A stretch of DNA of 39,115 bases from Chalciporus piperatus (lineage: Eukaryota; Basidiomycota; Agaricomycetes; Boletales; Boletaceae). The position numbers and the translations under genes were made by a program. The notes beneath the pieces were generated by a model. That model did not search any database. It saw nothing but the letters and a program-made list of their open reading frames with translations, and had not been told where the DNA came from. This document shows, one piece after another, positions 1-11,496 of the stretch (position 1 is its first letter; each line of letters begins with the position of its first letter). The DNA is taken from NCBI GenBank assembly GCA_038093975.1, contig JBBPTG010000227.1:1-39115 (forward strand), in the 5' to 3' direction.

Positions 1-287
1 GACATCCAGCATAGGGACGCCATCGATGATCGGCTGTAAAATTCAATCAAAAGGTAAGAAAAGAAAGAGAAGGAGCTGCATAACAAGATACAAAGAGAGT
101 AGTAAAGCAGAGGCGACGTTCACGTCGCCATAGACAAACCAGGGCAGGGTGGGTCAAGTGAAATCCAGGATAAGGCAGAGCATATCGAGAGGTGTCCAGA
201 TGCAATGAGAGGACTGACAGTCTGGCTCATGCATAGGATGGGGCCAATACTAGGAGGTGAGGACCTAGATAGAGAAAAAACACTTAC

Positions 288-554
288 ATCGGATGAATGG
301 CTCCAGGTTTGCTTCTTGCGTAAATGCTTCTTGAGACCCTCCAAGGTAGCGAAGCCTTTCTGCTGAGGACAGCCAGCAGGGGAACAGAGGCAGAGGTAGA
401 CACCCTTATCATTTGGGTAGACAGTAATTGGGTGACCGATCTCTTGAAGAGTGAAGGTGGTGCCATTGGTGAGACCAATGGTACATTTCTTCTGATGTTT
501 GGAGTGCTCCTTTTTGATGTCAAAGGAAGCCAGACACTTGCCACAGGTATACAT
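288..554 (-). CDS. C2H2/C2HC zinc-finger exon, OrsD-like (partial)
   Basis: The reading frame begins MYTCGKC and has a zinc-knuckle pattern: C4-x2-C7, then H20 and C24. A second cysteine/histidine-rich stretch follows (YLCLC...CPQQKGF...LKKHL) around residues 52-82. A good donor (GTAAGTG, minus strand, 287-281) ends the exon after about 89 codons, so the downstream in-frame residues are probably intronic. Paired N-terminal fingers of this style are known from OrsD (DUF3505) proteins, which in basidiomycetes often accompany RecQ-like helicases; that assignment is inference. No further exon was recognised before the window edge, so this is either the 5' exon of a gene running off the window or a truncated copy. 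Confidence 0.5.
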
Positions 555-583
555 GATCTCGGAAGATGTGATATGTCAGGAAG

Positions 584-615
584 AGATGACAGGTGTCAGA
601 GATGACAGGTGTCAG
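584..615. repeat. 16-bp tandem duplication
   Basis: AGATGACAGGTGTCAG occurs twice head to tail just upstream of the zinc-finger exon. From here to 876 I see no coding signal. Confidence 0.6.
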
Positions 616-876
616 AAATGACGGAAGGTGAGAAAGGTGATAGAATAGAATGTTTTCAACATTGCTGAGGTAAGACTGCCTATTTGGGGTGACATTTGGG
701 CAACATTGTGGCTCAATATTGTTACCTAAGCAAGAATGACAGATAATTTAGAGATAGTAGACTGAGAACACCCTGCCACCATGTCACTCTTCAATTGTCT
801 GTTTGATGGTCTTATAGCCCAAAAAATGATGGGCTGAGTGACAGTCCGCGGATCTTCAGTGCCAGTGGGATTGGTG

Positions 877-1160
877 TGTGTTTACGACAAAATCATCAGC
901 GACCGAGGACCACAATTTGCATCTGAGCTCGCTCATGAACTAGGACAAATCCTCGGATATGACCTTTCGATGGGGAAACCAAACATGTTAACCAGAAGGT
1001 AGAAACCACCAGCAAATCTCTGTTCTATCTCATGATGAACCCTTCCCTCAGTGATCACCGAGTCTGCTCTACCTGCTGTTGAAGATCGCCTCCACTCTCT
1101 CACCATTGCCAGAGATGAAGTTCACCCCATATTCCATGCTGCTCTCCTGGACCACATACA
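877..1160 (+). pseudogene. Ty3/gypsy integrase remnant
   Basis: Translation gives ISDRGPQFASELAHELG at 892-945, the block around the second catalytic Asp of the retroviral-type integrase core. About 30 bases on, another frame reads HVNQKVE, the continuation expected in Ty3/gypsy integrases, so at least one frameshift is present. Further on, PAVEDRLHSLTIARDE and VHPIFHAALL resemble the segments near the end of the polyprotein. No LTR, reverse transcriptase or other polyprotein part was seen beside it, so it is a short dead fragment. The family is secure at superfamily level only. Confidence 0.75.
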
Positions 1161-1362
1161 TGTCCACTGTCCTATATACCAATGCTTAAAGCACTCTCCA
1201 ACATGGTACAATTATCAGGAAATAGTATAGCACAAATGGCCTGTTATGGCATAGGGGTTTTTTTCCTGATGATATCAAACTATGGAAGCAGACTAAGCAT
1301 CTCAAGGGAAGGAAGTAGATGTCATGTGTATCATGGTCACTTCAATGGAGAGACTGACATTA

Positions 1363-1426
1363 GGCGCGCACATGATGTTTGATGTTAGCGCGCACAGTGC
1401 GCGCCCGTGCGCGTCAACGCGCACAC
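1363..1426. repeat. GCGCGC-rich palindromic island
   Basis: A dense run of GCGCGCAC/GTGCGCGC units stands in otherwise AT-rich DNA. The same motif returns at 1821-1841. It may mark the edges of a degraded element; no target duplication was found. Confidence 0.4.
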
Positions 1427-2879
1427 CCAGATTTTTGTTCTTTTGGTTCATTCTAGGCATCATCTGGGATGTGTTTCATGACTATCATCACATATCTTCT
1501 ATGAAGCCCTCTCTTGACTTCTTCAATGAAGCAATTCACAGCTAGTCCTCAGCTAGCCCCTAACTTTCCCTAACGTCACCCCTAACTTTTGTTTGCAATA
1601 TCTTGCAGGGAGTAAACCATAACCCTGATCCAACCATGACCCAACCCCTGTTTCTGGGGGGTCAAAAGGCATATTGGAGAGGATATATGAGGATATATGA
1701 GGGGTTGAGGGGGGGGTCAAAATCTGCGATTTTTCACTCTCCGAGGCCAGGGGGGGTCTAAAGAAAGGTATTACTGTCTATTTGGAGTGTTTTGGGAAGC
1801 ACTGGCATGCTTTAAATACTGGCGCGCACGGGCGCGCACCCGGATTCATGGGCATGAATCCTGGGTAAGATTATTAGGGCTGCCAACGCAAGGCTATTTC
1901 TGTGGAGATTTCATGGTTGTAGTCATGGTGACACTCTGGTGGCAAGTGGTCTACTACACTCTGCTACACATTTGTTGATATATTTGATGTTTTTGCCACT
2001 CAGTCTGATATCACGGTTGGTTCTTCCCGCTTACATAAGCAAAGTCATAGTCCATGTCAAATGAATTTATTTTGGTCTAATAAGCGTGAGACAATTCCTT
2101 GATTTGGTCGAGATAACTTGAAGACACTGACCACAACGACTGATTGTACCTGATATGCATATCTCATTGTTCGCCATGGGTGAACACACGCAGGTTGTGC
2201 AGAGTTGATAAAGCATTCAAACTGAGCAACTTTGCCTCTCAAAGTTGTCTGCACACATCACCAACGATTCACAATCAGATATTCTTCAATTATAGCAGGA
2301 GAATAAGAAATATTATTATAGCGAGTGTTTGCGTGAGTTTGACGACAAAGTGATCGAACAATGTTGTCAAGGGGTATGAGATTGTAATTTCCAGACACTC
2401 ACACAAGGGGGTTATCTACTTGAAAAATTCATATTTAGATGTAATTTAATAAACAAAGATTTATTCATAGAGAGACGGAAATTAAATATCTCCGGAGAAT
2501 GTTGGTGAGAGAAGTATAGCTGAATGTATACTCAAGATTTCCTATGTTACGGATAGGCATATGGCTTAGACAGTAGGCCGCAACGCTATTTTTCCTGTTT
2601 GACAGCGACGTTTTTTGCTAATCCCCATTAATTTCCTCTACGGGGCTGTTTCGCGCAATTTTGAATATTTCGTTTTTGCGCACTTTTGGGGTTCTCACGC
2701 TTTTGCGATTACCATACAGTCTTGTAGTCAATTTTATGTTGATTTTGGAAATATATGTTATGTAGTTTGCTGACCATCGGTTGTGCGTTGTCACTCGGTG
2801 TTGTTCAGGATTGTGAGGTGCATTCGCAAAAATGTCCTATAATTTGGACATGGTATGTGATATTTCGTCAGACATGCCG
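1427..2879. other. Non-coding stretch
   Basis: No supported gene. It contains a G-rich tract near 1706-1717, a GGATATATGA doublet at about 1680-1700, a second GCGCGCAC island at 1821-1841, and a palindrome at 1842-1861 (GGATTCATG, two bases, then its complement). The short open frames here have no recognisable motifs. Confidence 0.5.
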
Positions 2880-2916
2880 AACCGCGCAATTCTGGAATTT
2901 CAGGAATTGCGCGGTT
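2880..2916. repeat. Hairpin, 13-bp perfect arms
   Basis: AACCGCGCAATTC (2880-2892) is exactly complemented by GAATTGCGCGGTT (2904-2916) across an 11-base loop. It shares the CGCAATT core with the hairpin 124 bases downstream. Confidence 0.8.
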
Positions 2917-3039
2917 TGGGGGGTTTGGCGTTATCGTCGAGAATTTTAGTACTACTTTGATTACAACATGGTACTATACGGATTTTTACATTACAATTAT
3001 GAATGCGTCGACGGTTGTGTATAATAACCTCGAGGGGTA

Positions 3040-3080
3040 TGAATCACGCAATTTTGTGATTCGCGGAATTGCGTGATTCA
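3040..3080. repeat. Hairpin, 14-bp perfect arms
   Basis: TGAATCACGCAATT (3040-3053) pairs perfectly with 3067-3080 across a 13-base loop. Same arm size and CGCAATT core as the preceding hairpin, with different outer bases. Confidence 0.8.
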
Positions 3081-4295
3081 GTGTTTCTGGCATTCGTGAG
3101 GTATCATGACCATGTTATGAACCTAACCCATTCACAAAAAGGGCCTATAATGTCAAATGTCCAATCAATCAGATGGACGCATAAGGTAGAATCTTGGTAA
3201 TCACAGAGAAAAGTCAATCACAGTGTCAACTCGAAACTGAGTGAATGTAATCGCTGATCAGACATGACGTAGGTACCATGAAAATAAGACAAGTCACTGG
3301 AATCTCCACAAAATAGGACATGAGATGAGTCAGTCAAGAGTTAGACCTGAGATCGAATATCCAAGTGGATTGCAGGTAGATAATGTTACATGTGTGCTGA
3401 GTAGGCCCAAACGTAGACCCAGTTGCAACAGAGCGCTTTCTGGGACATCCAGACAAGACTCAAGTGGTCACCCAAGAGTAGAGCGACAACTCAAGGATCC
3501 TAGACAAGATCTAGCATCAAGGAATAGATTCCATAGAGAGCATGGACACTGGGAATGACAAATGGCTAGATAGGAAACACCAGGCTGGATGACCAGGTAG
3601 ATCAAGCTTAGAGTGGTCATAGCGTGAGAACCTGAGATTTAAGTACATTCCCCAAGATAATGACCAAACAACCAGAAGGGAAAGGGAACAGTAAGGGAAC
3701 ATCTGATGATCAGACAGAGGCATAAGACAATCCTGACCAGATATGAGAGAGGTCTGGTAAACAGGACGTGAATAAGTCAGAGCAGGGTCCACGGGGTGGG
3801 ACACAAGGCAGACAAGCCAAGGGCTAGAGCTGAGTTCTGAGTGTGGATAAGAGATCAATGGTGAAGATCAGGCGTCTACATAACAAGGAAGAACTTGGAA
3901 AGAGACAGAAACAAAGAAAAAGGTTAAGAATAGATAGTGATTGTAACAGATGGTAATTTAAGAAATATCTGGGATGAAATTAATGCAAGGTATCAATCAT
4001 AAAGCAGACATACTTGAAGAGGGTCAAATCCACTTCAGATCTTCAAGTTCTTTCGTCAATTCTATCACTGAAGAACAGACTGATATTATGGGAGTGAACA
4101 GGCTATTCACTTGTCCTACATGTCAGTTGCCTTCTTTTTCTAAGCATGCTACTGACAATTTGCCTTAGGTTCACCACTTGCTTGGATGCAAGCAAAACTG
4201 GACTCAGGGTCAAGAAGAATGTCTTTGAAGAGGTTAGGAAGACCTAGGGTTCTGCAGAGAAGAAACCTTGGTATGCTTGGAAGTTAGAGCAGGCC
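3081..4295. other. Non-coding or unrecognised relic DNA
   Basis: Open frames exist on both strands (for example minus 3517-3858), but none has a recognisable motif, splice structure or credible composition. I see no supported gene. Confidence 0.4.
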
Positions 4296-4893
4296 ATGGG
4301 GAAGGGCAGCAAGAGCAACAACAGCAAGGCATCCTCCTTTAATCTTAGGTGAGTTGGTGGAGGAAGGGGAGAAGCTGAAGCAGGTCACCCTCAGCAACTA
4401 TAGGGCACTGAGATCCAAATGCTTCTCCAGGAATGTAGGTGATGAGGACCTTGTCAAACCTTGGCAAGCAGCAAAGGCAAAGGCCATCCAAGCCAGAGAT
4501 GCTGGAGTTCCTGGCTTCATGGGGAATCTTTAGGACATTGAGGCTCATGTCAAAGCTGCCTTGGAGGCCTACCAAAGGGCCTGCATCAACAATGCAGCTG
4601 AGTCCTCTAGTTCTGGGAATCCTTTTGATAAGGTGGCCTCTGCTTTTGTCAAGTCTCCTACTTTTCATGGATTCCAGTTCTATTCTGACGAGGATGTAAG
4701 AGTGCTGAAGGCTTCCCTTGCAGCACTCACGAAGACGAGATTTGCTTTTTCAGTTGCTTTCAATGACCTTTGTTTCATTAAAGCTCGAGCAGCTCATGGT
4801 GGCAATGCTGCTGTCACCCATGCATTTGCTCAATGTATGACTATACCTATCGTAGTTACTCGAGCCTTTTCTCATAGCCAGGATAAAGACTAG
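4296..4893 (+). pseudogene. Unrecognised reading frame with lesions
   Basis: A coding-like stretch starts at ATG 4296 (MGKGSKSNNSKASSFNL). It then shifts frame near 4344 at a TTAGGTGAGT sequence and continues as GELVEEGEKLKQVTLS to a TAG at 4531-4533. After that it stays open in the same frame to the stop ending at 4893 (KAALEAYQRACINNAAE ... FSHSQDKD). The amino-acid composition is protein-like, with Lys/Glu-rich helical segments, and the whole would be about 195 residues. I do not recognise the family. The shift could be a splice junction instead of a frameshift, but the TAG remains. Most likely a decayed member of a repeated, possibly element-borne gene. Confidence 0.4.
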
Positions 4894-6884
4894 ATATATT
4901 TCATCTTTTTTCCATGTACATGTATCTCTAATTTGTTCAAGAATGTGCAGTAGACTGTGCTCTTGAGAATTCGTGGTCAGACTTTGGTAAGATCGCCGCG
5001 GCGGTGATCAATCCTAAATTCACGCGATCAGCCAACTTGCGAAACAGCTTTTCCCTTGATCCCACACCTTGATCCTCAACCAGCTCTCTCTGTCGACGTC
5101 CTTGCACTCTACCTGCCCGCCATGACCTACCAGTTGTTCTGCTTGGGTAACCTGCTCCTCGATATGCAAGTCGCAGGCGGAGAGGCTCTCTCACACAAAC
5201 AGCAAGCAATTTATTGGGAATCTTGGCAGTGCTTGTGGAATATCTGCAACATGGTTAAATATGACAGATAAGTTTAAGTTTACAATAGTTTCAGAGGTAG
5301 AAAAGAGGGAAAAAAACAGAAAGGTTGAGCGAGGCAGTTTTGTGAATGAAATTTATGTGGAGTGCTGTCAACCAAGCTGTCAACCAATAATGGCAAACCA
5401 ACTTGAGAATTCCTGTTGAAATAGAACTCTGATGTCTAGAAAATCTATGGGACATCAGTTGGAACGGTAAGTGTAACCCTTGGAATCATGAAGACAACTT
5501 GACTGTGATGTCACGCTTACGTAAGCACACATGCAATAGCTAAGACAATATTCACATACTAAACCATGTAAGGAAAAGAAAGAAAGAATCTGGAGAAAGA
5601 GTATTTGGTGAGTGCTTGCTCTTGCTGATTCAGTCAGAGCAGGTGCTCGAATTGTTCGCTGAGCTACACAATGAATAAGCGCCATATTCCTCCCCATAGC
5701 TTGAACATGAAGGATCACAAAAGTGATGTCTTGCGTGGATTGAAAATGGAGCAACAGAGCAAGACCAATGACACCAGAGTAGATGGCATGGGTTGGGGTG
5801 AATGTTTTGAACCCACCGCAAACTCATTGTGTGGCTAATCTTCAGATGTTTTCTCTCTGAGCGACGAGAGCACTAACATTTTTTTAGAACACAATCAATT
5901 TGAGTGGGCATGGATTCACACCATACCCCTGGGAGATTAGTGACACTGACGACCGTCCACCTGTAGACGAACAAGATCTATGACTTTGAGAAAAATCCTA
6001 TGATCAATCACCCAGGTGGGAGCATGCAGACGCCTAACCCTCGCAGCGAGACAAGCGAAGGCATGCCTGTGGTCCATGTTTTCCATGTTCAATGATTGTC
6101 TGAGTAAGTACATCACAGACTTGGTACCCTTGAGACGACCCGACGAACATGTTTCCAATAGCGTGCCTGACAGGTGGATATATTGAGCAAAGGAGGTGAG
6201 TTCTAACTGTGTGATTGATGAATACTATCCGGTACAACAGCTTCGGCAACACAGTGGTTTCGGCATCACACATATGTCACGAAAATGTCATGATTGGTCA
6301 CTGAGTAAACATCCAATCTCCGCTTGAGGATCTCGAAGTACTACTAGTATTAGACAGTGAGAACGACAATGGATTAATGTCACATCGACTAACTAACGCA
6401 CGACGAAAAAAGCATGGGATCTACGCGGCGCTTACATCGACTAATGCCCAAACCATGTGGTTTTTCCTTTCTCGGACTCTTGCGTACTTGAACTGCACAG
6501 CACGACTCGGATGTGGAACTACACAGCACAATCCTTTTGGGGCTATCTCGAGCATTGTAGCACACATATAGCACCAGCCCCCTCTTATACAATGAAGAAT
6601 GTGAATATCATAAGTACCTACTCATCCTGGGGGTCAGTTACTGTGTTCTCTATGTCATAACATCATATTGCATGTGTCACTGCCCTGACCCCTCTGCAAG
6701 CTCCTGAGATTAAAAGAAAACGGCAGGAAACAGTGAGACAGGCGAGAGAACACAACGGGAACAGGCTGCGAAGTACAGGTACAAGAAACTGGCAATCTCG
6801 ACGAGGAGTAGCAGGGTATATGTATCGAGAGCCGAAGGAGGTCACTGAGAGAGATTTGCGCCGAATAATGGATGTCATAAACAA
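4894..6884. other. Gene-free stretch
   Basis: No gene supported. Several 60-99-codon frames occur (for example minus 5455-5754 and minus 5937-6158) but carry no motif and no consistent splice signals. Confidence 0.4.
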
Positions 6885-6906
6885 ATATATATATATATAT
6901 ATATAT
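6885..6906. repeat. (AT)n microsatellite
   Basis: Eleven uninterrupted AT dinucleotides. Confidence 0.95.
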
Positions 6907-7843
6907 TTCGCACTGTCCACATGTACAATCCAATAAATCTGAAAGGTTGCCATTGCATTTTCTCTGAGTTACTGATGTGTGTGTTTTCCGAGTCTACCTT
7001 TACAATTTATACTTTTATTATACTCTGGCTAACTAAATGAATTTATCTCACATGTAGCCTGTGCTGAATGCACAACGGGTGAAAACTAGTTTACATCGAA
7101 TGGGGGCTGTCTATCGAGATTGGAAGATAATGACGATTGGGATGGATCAATGGTATGATAATGGAAGAAATGAGTGGATGTAGTACCACGAGTATCGTCG
7201 TGCTAAAAATGACTGTATGTACTGTATGTGTCGTAAACTAAAAATCATCGGAGGGATCATGCATATCATGTCGACTTGGAGCTTGCAGCATGGAATGGCT
7301 GCGTGGATTAGAGTCCTGAAGGCTGGAAGACTTGATGGATGGTCTTCCTTATGTCTGGTTCAATTTGGTTCGTTCAAGCTGGTGGACCCCCAGAATATGT
7401 ATTAGATGTAATGCAAATGCAAAGACACATAAAGTTTTGTTCAAAAACATGTGTTCTGTGAAGGTGCTGAAACAACTGTGCAGCCAAATGTGTTGTACCA
7501 GATAGTGCAGACAACGACGACGAGGAAAATGTCGTCACTCGGGTCTGAAGGAAATACAATCTATAGTCGATGATTACGTTGTTTACAAGTCACTACAAGG
7601 GCATAATCGTGGATGAACGGCCACGATGTTGTATCATGTAAGAACGGAATGCTTGATATGGATTTCATGTTGTAGGGTTATGTACATCCATTTCTGTCCT
7701 GCTCACTGGGATGTCAATAGCGACTATGAAAGCGCTGTGGTATTTTACTGCTCATACGGTGCCGGCAAACATGGTGTGAAACATCCTGCGAGAACAGTGA
7801 TACGACACCCCGGCGAGTAAGTATGTGTGTGTATTCGACATCA
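6907..7843. other. Gene-free stretch
   Basis: No supported gene. Short plus-strand frames at 7217-7405 and 7626-7820 have no recognisable content. Confidence 0.4.
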
Positions 7844-7875
7844 AACGCAATTCGACATCGTTGTCGATTTGCGTT
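7844..7875. repeat. 32-bp palindrome, copy 1
   Basis: Arms AACGCAATTCGAC and GTCGATTTGCGTT flank a 6-base spacer; one mismatch between arms. It lies 303 bases beyond the 3' end of the 204-aa gene. Confidence 0.9.
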
Positions 7876-8067
7876 GGAATGTAGGATAGTGCTCCTCGAT
7901 GGCAAGGATAGAGCACGATGTTCTAATACCGACGGTCTATGCAGGAAGTTCCATAAGGACGGTTATACCGAGTCCCCGTGCGGATTGTTGAGTGTGAGAT
8001 TGACCTTGGTGCACCGTCGTAGCGTCTTACTCTCCATTATCTATTGCCGTCTAATCAGATATCGATA

Positions 8068-8090
8068 GCGACACGCGTGTCGAATTGCGC
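8068..8090. repeat. 32-bp palindrome, degenerate copy 2
   Basis: Only the centre and right arm survive (GACACGCGTGTCGAATTGCG). It lies about 90 bases past the stop of the 204-aa gene. Confidence 0.6.
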
Positions 8091-8177
8091 AATTGAATTG
8101 AATTTGTAATATCACGCAGTAACGAGTCGACGCAAAGAATGTGTTGATACGAAAATATACAACGTGTGATAAGAGCA

Positions 8178-8907
8178 CTACACCATGTACTCCCTCAGTT
8201 CGGCGATGAACTTCTTGCCTGTCCATTCGGTCCAATGCTCCTTGAACACAGAGTGTACTTTGGTCCCGTGGCTGTTGTAGTGTCAGTCAGTATGATGTAC
8301 ACGAGAGCGTCATAGGATTGCACTCACAAATAGCGCTCCTTATGCCTGGCGTTCACCCCGTTGATATAGTCCATCTCGGAAGGGTTCACCTGCCTCAATA
8401 ACAACTCCGTGATGAGGTCAGTCGTCCACTTGCAGAGCTGGTCGAGCATAATGTCCACTGTATAACATCGGCGGAATGGGAGGGAGGTCAGATCGGGTCT
8501 CGACAGCGTCTCCCTGCCGTTTGGACCATACGAGAACAACATCGTCGCTTGAGGCAATGTGATGTGACACCCTCCAGGGCAGTGGATCTTGGGGATGAAT
8601 TCATCGGCTCCCTCTACACTTCCCTCCTCGACTTTCTTCATCCAGTAGGTGAATGCGCAGATTGCGCAGCATAGATTGCAACCGGAGGCTGCCACCACAG
8701 GAAGCGCCAGGAGTTGGTTACATCTGTGGCGATCGTCGTCGATCGAGTTAGACCGACGCGCGAACGAGATGATACTACTCACATGGTGCAGGACATCGAC
8801 TCTTGGACATCGATCAAAGTTTCGAATCGGACTTTCAACTCGAGGGTATCGATGCCAGTCAGGCTCTTCTTGACGTAGGGGGGGATGTTGGTGTTGGTGT
8901 TGTCCAT
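8178..8907 (-). CDS. Cysteine-rich RING-like protein, 204 aa
   Basis: Three exons on the minus strand (8907-8783, 8723-8328, 8271-8178) are joined by introns of 59 and 56 bases, both GTGAGT...CAG, giving 615 bases and 204 residues. The start is the first in-frame ATG that leads straight into the spliced frame. Residues 40-64 read C-x2-C, thirteen residues, then C57-x2-C60 C61-x2-C64. W69 and a CPGGC pair (C90, C94) follow. This resembles a RING treble-clef, but the His position and spacing are off consensus, so it is RING-like at best. RING proteins usually act as ubiquitin E3 ligases; that role is inference. It is the last of three same-strand genes, with two palindromes 0.1-0.2 kb upstream of its start and a TATATTA near 8960-8966. 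Confidence 0.7.
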
Positions 8908-9013
8908 GATGGATGTTGGATGTGAGTCACGATCAAAGCGTCCACGTCGAAGACCAGAATAATATAGCCAGCGACACGTGACGTGATTACGTGATTTGTT
9001 GATACGCAAATAT

Positions 9014-9045
9014 GACGCAAATCGACACATGCGTCGATTTGCGTC
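9014..9045. repeat. 32-bp palindrome, copy 3
   Basis: Arms GACGCAAATCGAC and GTCGATTTGCGTC are perfectly complementary. It lies 107 bases upstream of the 204-aa gene's ATG. Confidence 0.92.
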
Positions 9046-9068
9046 AGATTCGCATGTTCGGCTTGTCC

Positions 9069-9100
9069 AACGCAAATAGACATATACGTCGATTTGCGTC
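9069..9100. repeat. 32-bp palindrome, copy 4
   Basis: Same structure, with AACGCAAATAGAC as left arm (two arm mismatches). It lies 24 bases beyond copy 3 and about 330 bases past the stop of the large gene. Confidence 0.9.
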
Positions 9101-9428
9101 GTATGTGTGTATGTATACAAGCATTTCCTTCGGGCATTTCATTACGATGTAAGTACATTCGAACACTACCATTAGGATCTACGGTCAAAGGATACTGTGC
9201 ACAACATTTGTACACGATCTTCGTTCGTTTTCAGGTGTGGATGTTGTGGCCATATAGAGGCACGACATCAGTGGAGAGCTCATCGGCGAGAGTCGACGAT
9301 AGCGGGTCATGCGCCGATGCAAGAAAGGGAAACTCCACGTGGGGTGGACGATCACTCGCGCCAGCTCCAGCTTAATATACTAGATACATCTATTCGTCTA
9401 TGTACTATACCGTGACAATACGAACATC
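9101..9428. other. Spacer between the 204-aa gene and the large gene
   Basis: No supported gene. A plus-strand frame (9197-9415) contains a CGCCGH cysteine cluster after a possible acceptor, but has no start, no partner exon and no family resemblance. Confidence 0.4.
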
Positions 9429-11488
9429 TTATGCTCCATCTTCGAAATGCACTCTTCTCCGGTTGCGGCTGGTGGATCCGCTGGGCTGCGGTACGTACTG
9501 GACTATTTCAAGGTCGCTCGTCGCTTCCTCGACCCTACCCCGTTTGCTTAATACCGATCTGGGCTCGGGAACGGACCGCGTCTTAACCCATTGATTGTCC
9601 AACATGATTCGGGCCGTGTGTTCCCCGGCGAGCTCGGCGATGGCGTCGTATGATCCGTACTCCGGATCAGCGAGCAACGTCTTCTGGATCCTAAGCCATT
9701 TTCTGTTCAGCTCGTCTTTGGGGATGGGCGTCATGTCGGTGATCCATCGTGCTTTGCTCAGGGCACGTTTGCTGGTGGGGATCGCCAGTCGGAACCGCAA
9801 AAACGTGTTCATCACCGTTATCCCTTTCATCGCTGAGTCCCGCGATCCAGTCAGCTTTCATACTCGTTCTCGCGTCGCTGTGGGGCTACGTACAGTGTTT
9901 GTCCATGAAGTTCGTCACCTCGGTAGGGACCTCGCCTGATGAGCTCCTGTTCCTGCCCTTCTCCAGCGCGAGGGCCAGCGGAGAGCGCTCGTCCCCTATC
10001 GCGATCATGAACGCTGTCACCATCGTGATGAACGGGTTCGCCTCCGTGGCGCCCTTCTTGTTGCGCTGTGTCCATGGCGCACATGCGGCGATGTCGGCGA
10101 TTTCGGTTAGCGTCGTCGTGGGTTCTATCGCGAAGGTCGTTGGGGGAAAGGGGTTGGGGAGGACGCCGACAAAAATTACAGATATGAACAGGCTGAAGGC
10201 GTGAATGGTGTTCTTGTGGTCGTAGTTCGCTTTCACCCACTCGTACACCTCCAGCGTGAACGTCTGCGTCGCCTTGATGGACGCGTTTCCGATAGACCAC
10301 TCCGCGGGCAGGTTGATCTTGTGGATGACCTTGTGATAGTTGGTGACCCGATAGCTCGCCACCGACCAGCTGCTCGCAGGGGCTCGCAGAGACACCAGCT
10401 CCGACGACTCCTCCATCTGGAGGTCGTCGAGTTCCTGCCGTGTCAGGTATGTCTCTCGATTGTTGATGGTACGTCTGCGAGAGACGTTGAACGGCATCCA
10501 CACGTCGTGGACGATCAGGCTGCTCGGTCTGCCGCGTGCCCCCGGCCCCGCCGCGTTGACGCACCACGTCGTGTGGTCGATCTTCAGCTTTTCCGCACAC
10601 TCCAAGAGCAGAGGTTTCAGAGTCTCCCCTCTGGCGGCGATGTGCGCGACGACGACGCGCCCTCTGTCAGCCATGATCGACTCCAGTTGTTCGATTGCGA
10701 CTCCGAGAAGAACTTGAAACATTCCGTTCTGGACGAACGGGATGTCGCGCTTCTTAGTCACCTTGTCGTACGCCATGTCCGTGAAATAAGACAACAGTTT
10801 GCCGCCGCCGGTGGGTTCAGTGAGAGACGTGGTCGTCTGCGTGTCGTTGCGACGAGGGTTGATGGCGATGAACAAATTCGATAGCGTGCTCTCCTCGCAG
10901 GAGAGCGCGAACCGTTCTTTCTTCCAGGCGTTCAGCGCGTCCTGTCTTCGCCTGCCATGTCGTCTCTTGCTCAAGCTGGCGTCCTTCAGCAGTCTTTTGA
11001 TCTCAGGCGACAATGTGTCGGACACCAACTTCTTCACGTCCTCGATGTACGCGGCCAGGCAGATCTCGAACACATTCCTCGCCATGCTCGCTGAACTCTG
11101 ATAGGGGTCGTGCTCTCGGGTGGGAAGTGGGTGTTCGATGGCGTGATGAATCACGAGGCGACCGCGAGTCAGCTGCCAAAACGAGAAAGAAAAGTCAGCC
11201 GAAGACTCCTTCCGACATTGCGGACCGAGGCCAGTAGGACAGAGTCAAGACCGACCTTTGATACGTTCTCGCTGTAGGTCAATTGCAAGCATCTCTCTGA
11301 GCACATGACCGGACTCAGAGTAGGAGAACTCCCCGTGCTCTCGAGAGGCCATTGAGGTGTCTTGAGGACAACCTTCTGGGACAGCATGTCGGCGTAGGAC
11401 ACCAGCTTTCGATTCAGGGAGGGGAACCCGTCCATCAGAATGCCGAGAGACAGATAAAACGGATCCATCAGTTTCTTCGTCAGGACGC

Positions 11489-11496
11489 GACCGGAC
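11489..11496. repeat. hAT target-site duplication, left
   Basis: GACCGGAC, identical to 15691-15698 on the far side of the element. Confidence 0.97.

Noticed and set aside
10201..10884. 227-codon plus-strand frame
   Set aside because: It is antisense to the well-supported exon of the giant gene (11172-9894) and has no motif.
9886..11154. Treating this long frame as a separate 422-aa gene
   Set aside because: Splice sites and phase join it to upstream exons and, across the hAT element, to the ParB-like N-terminus.
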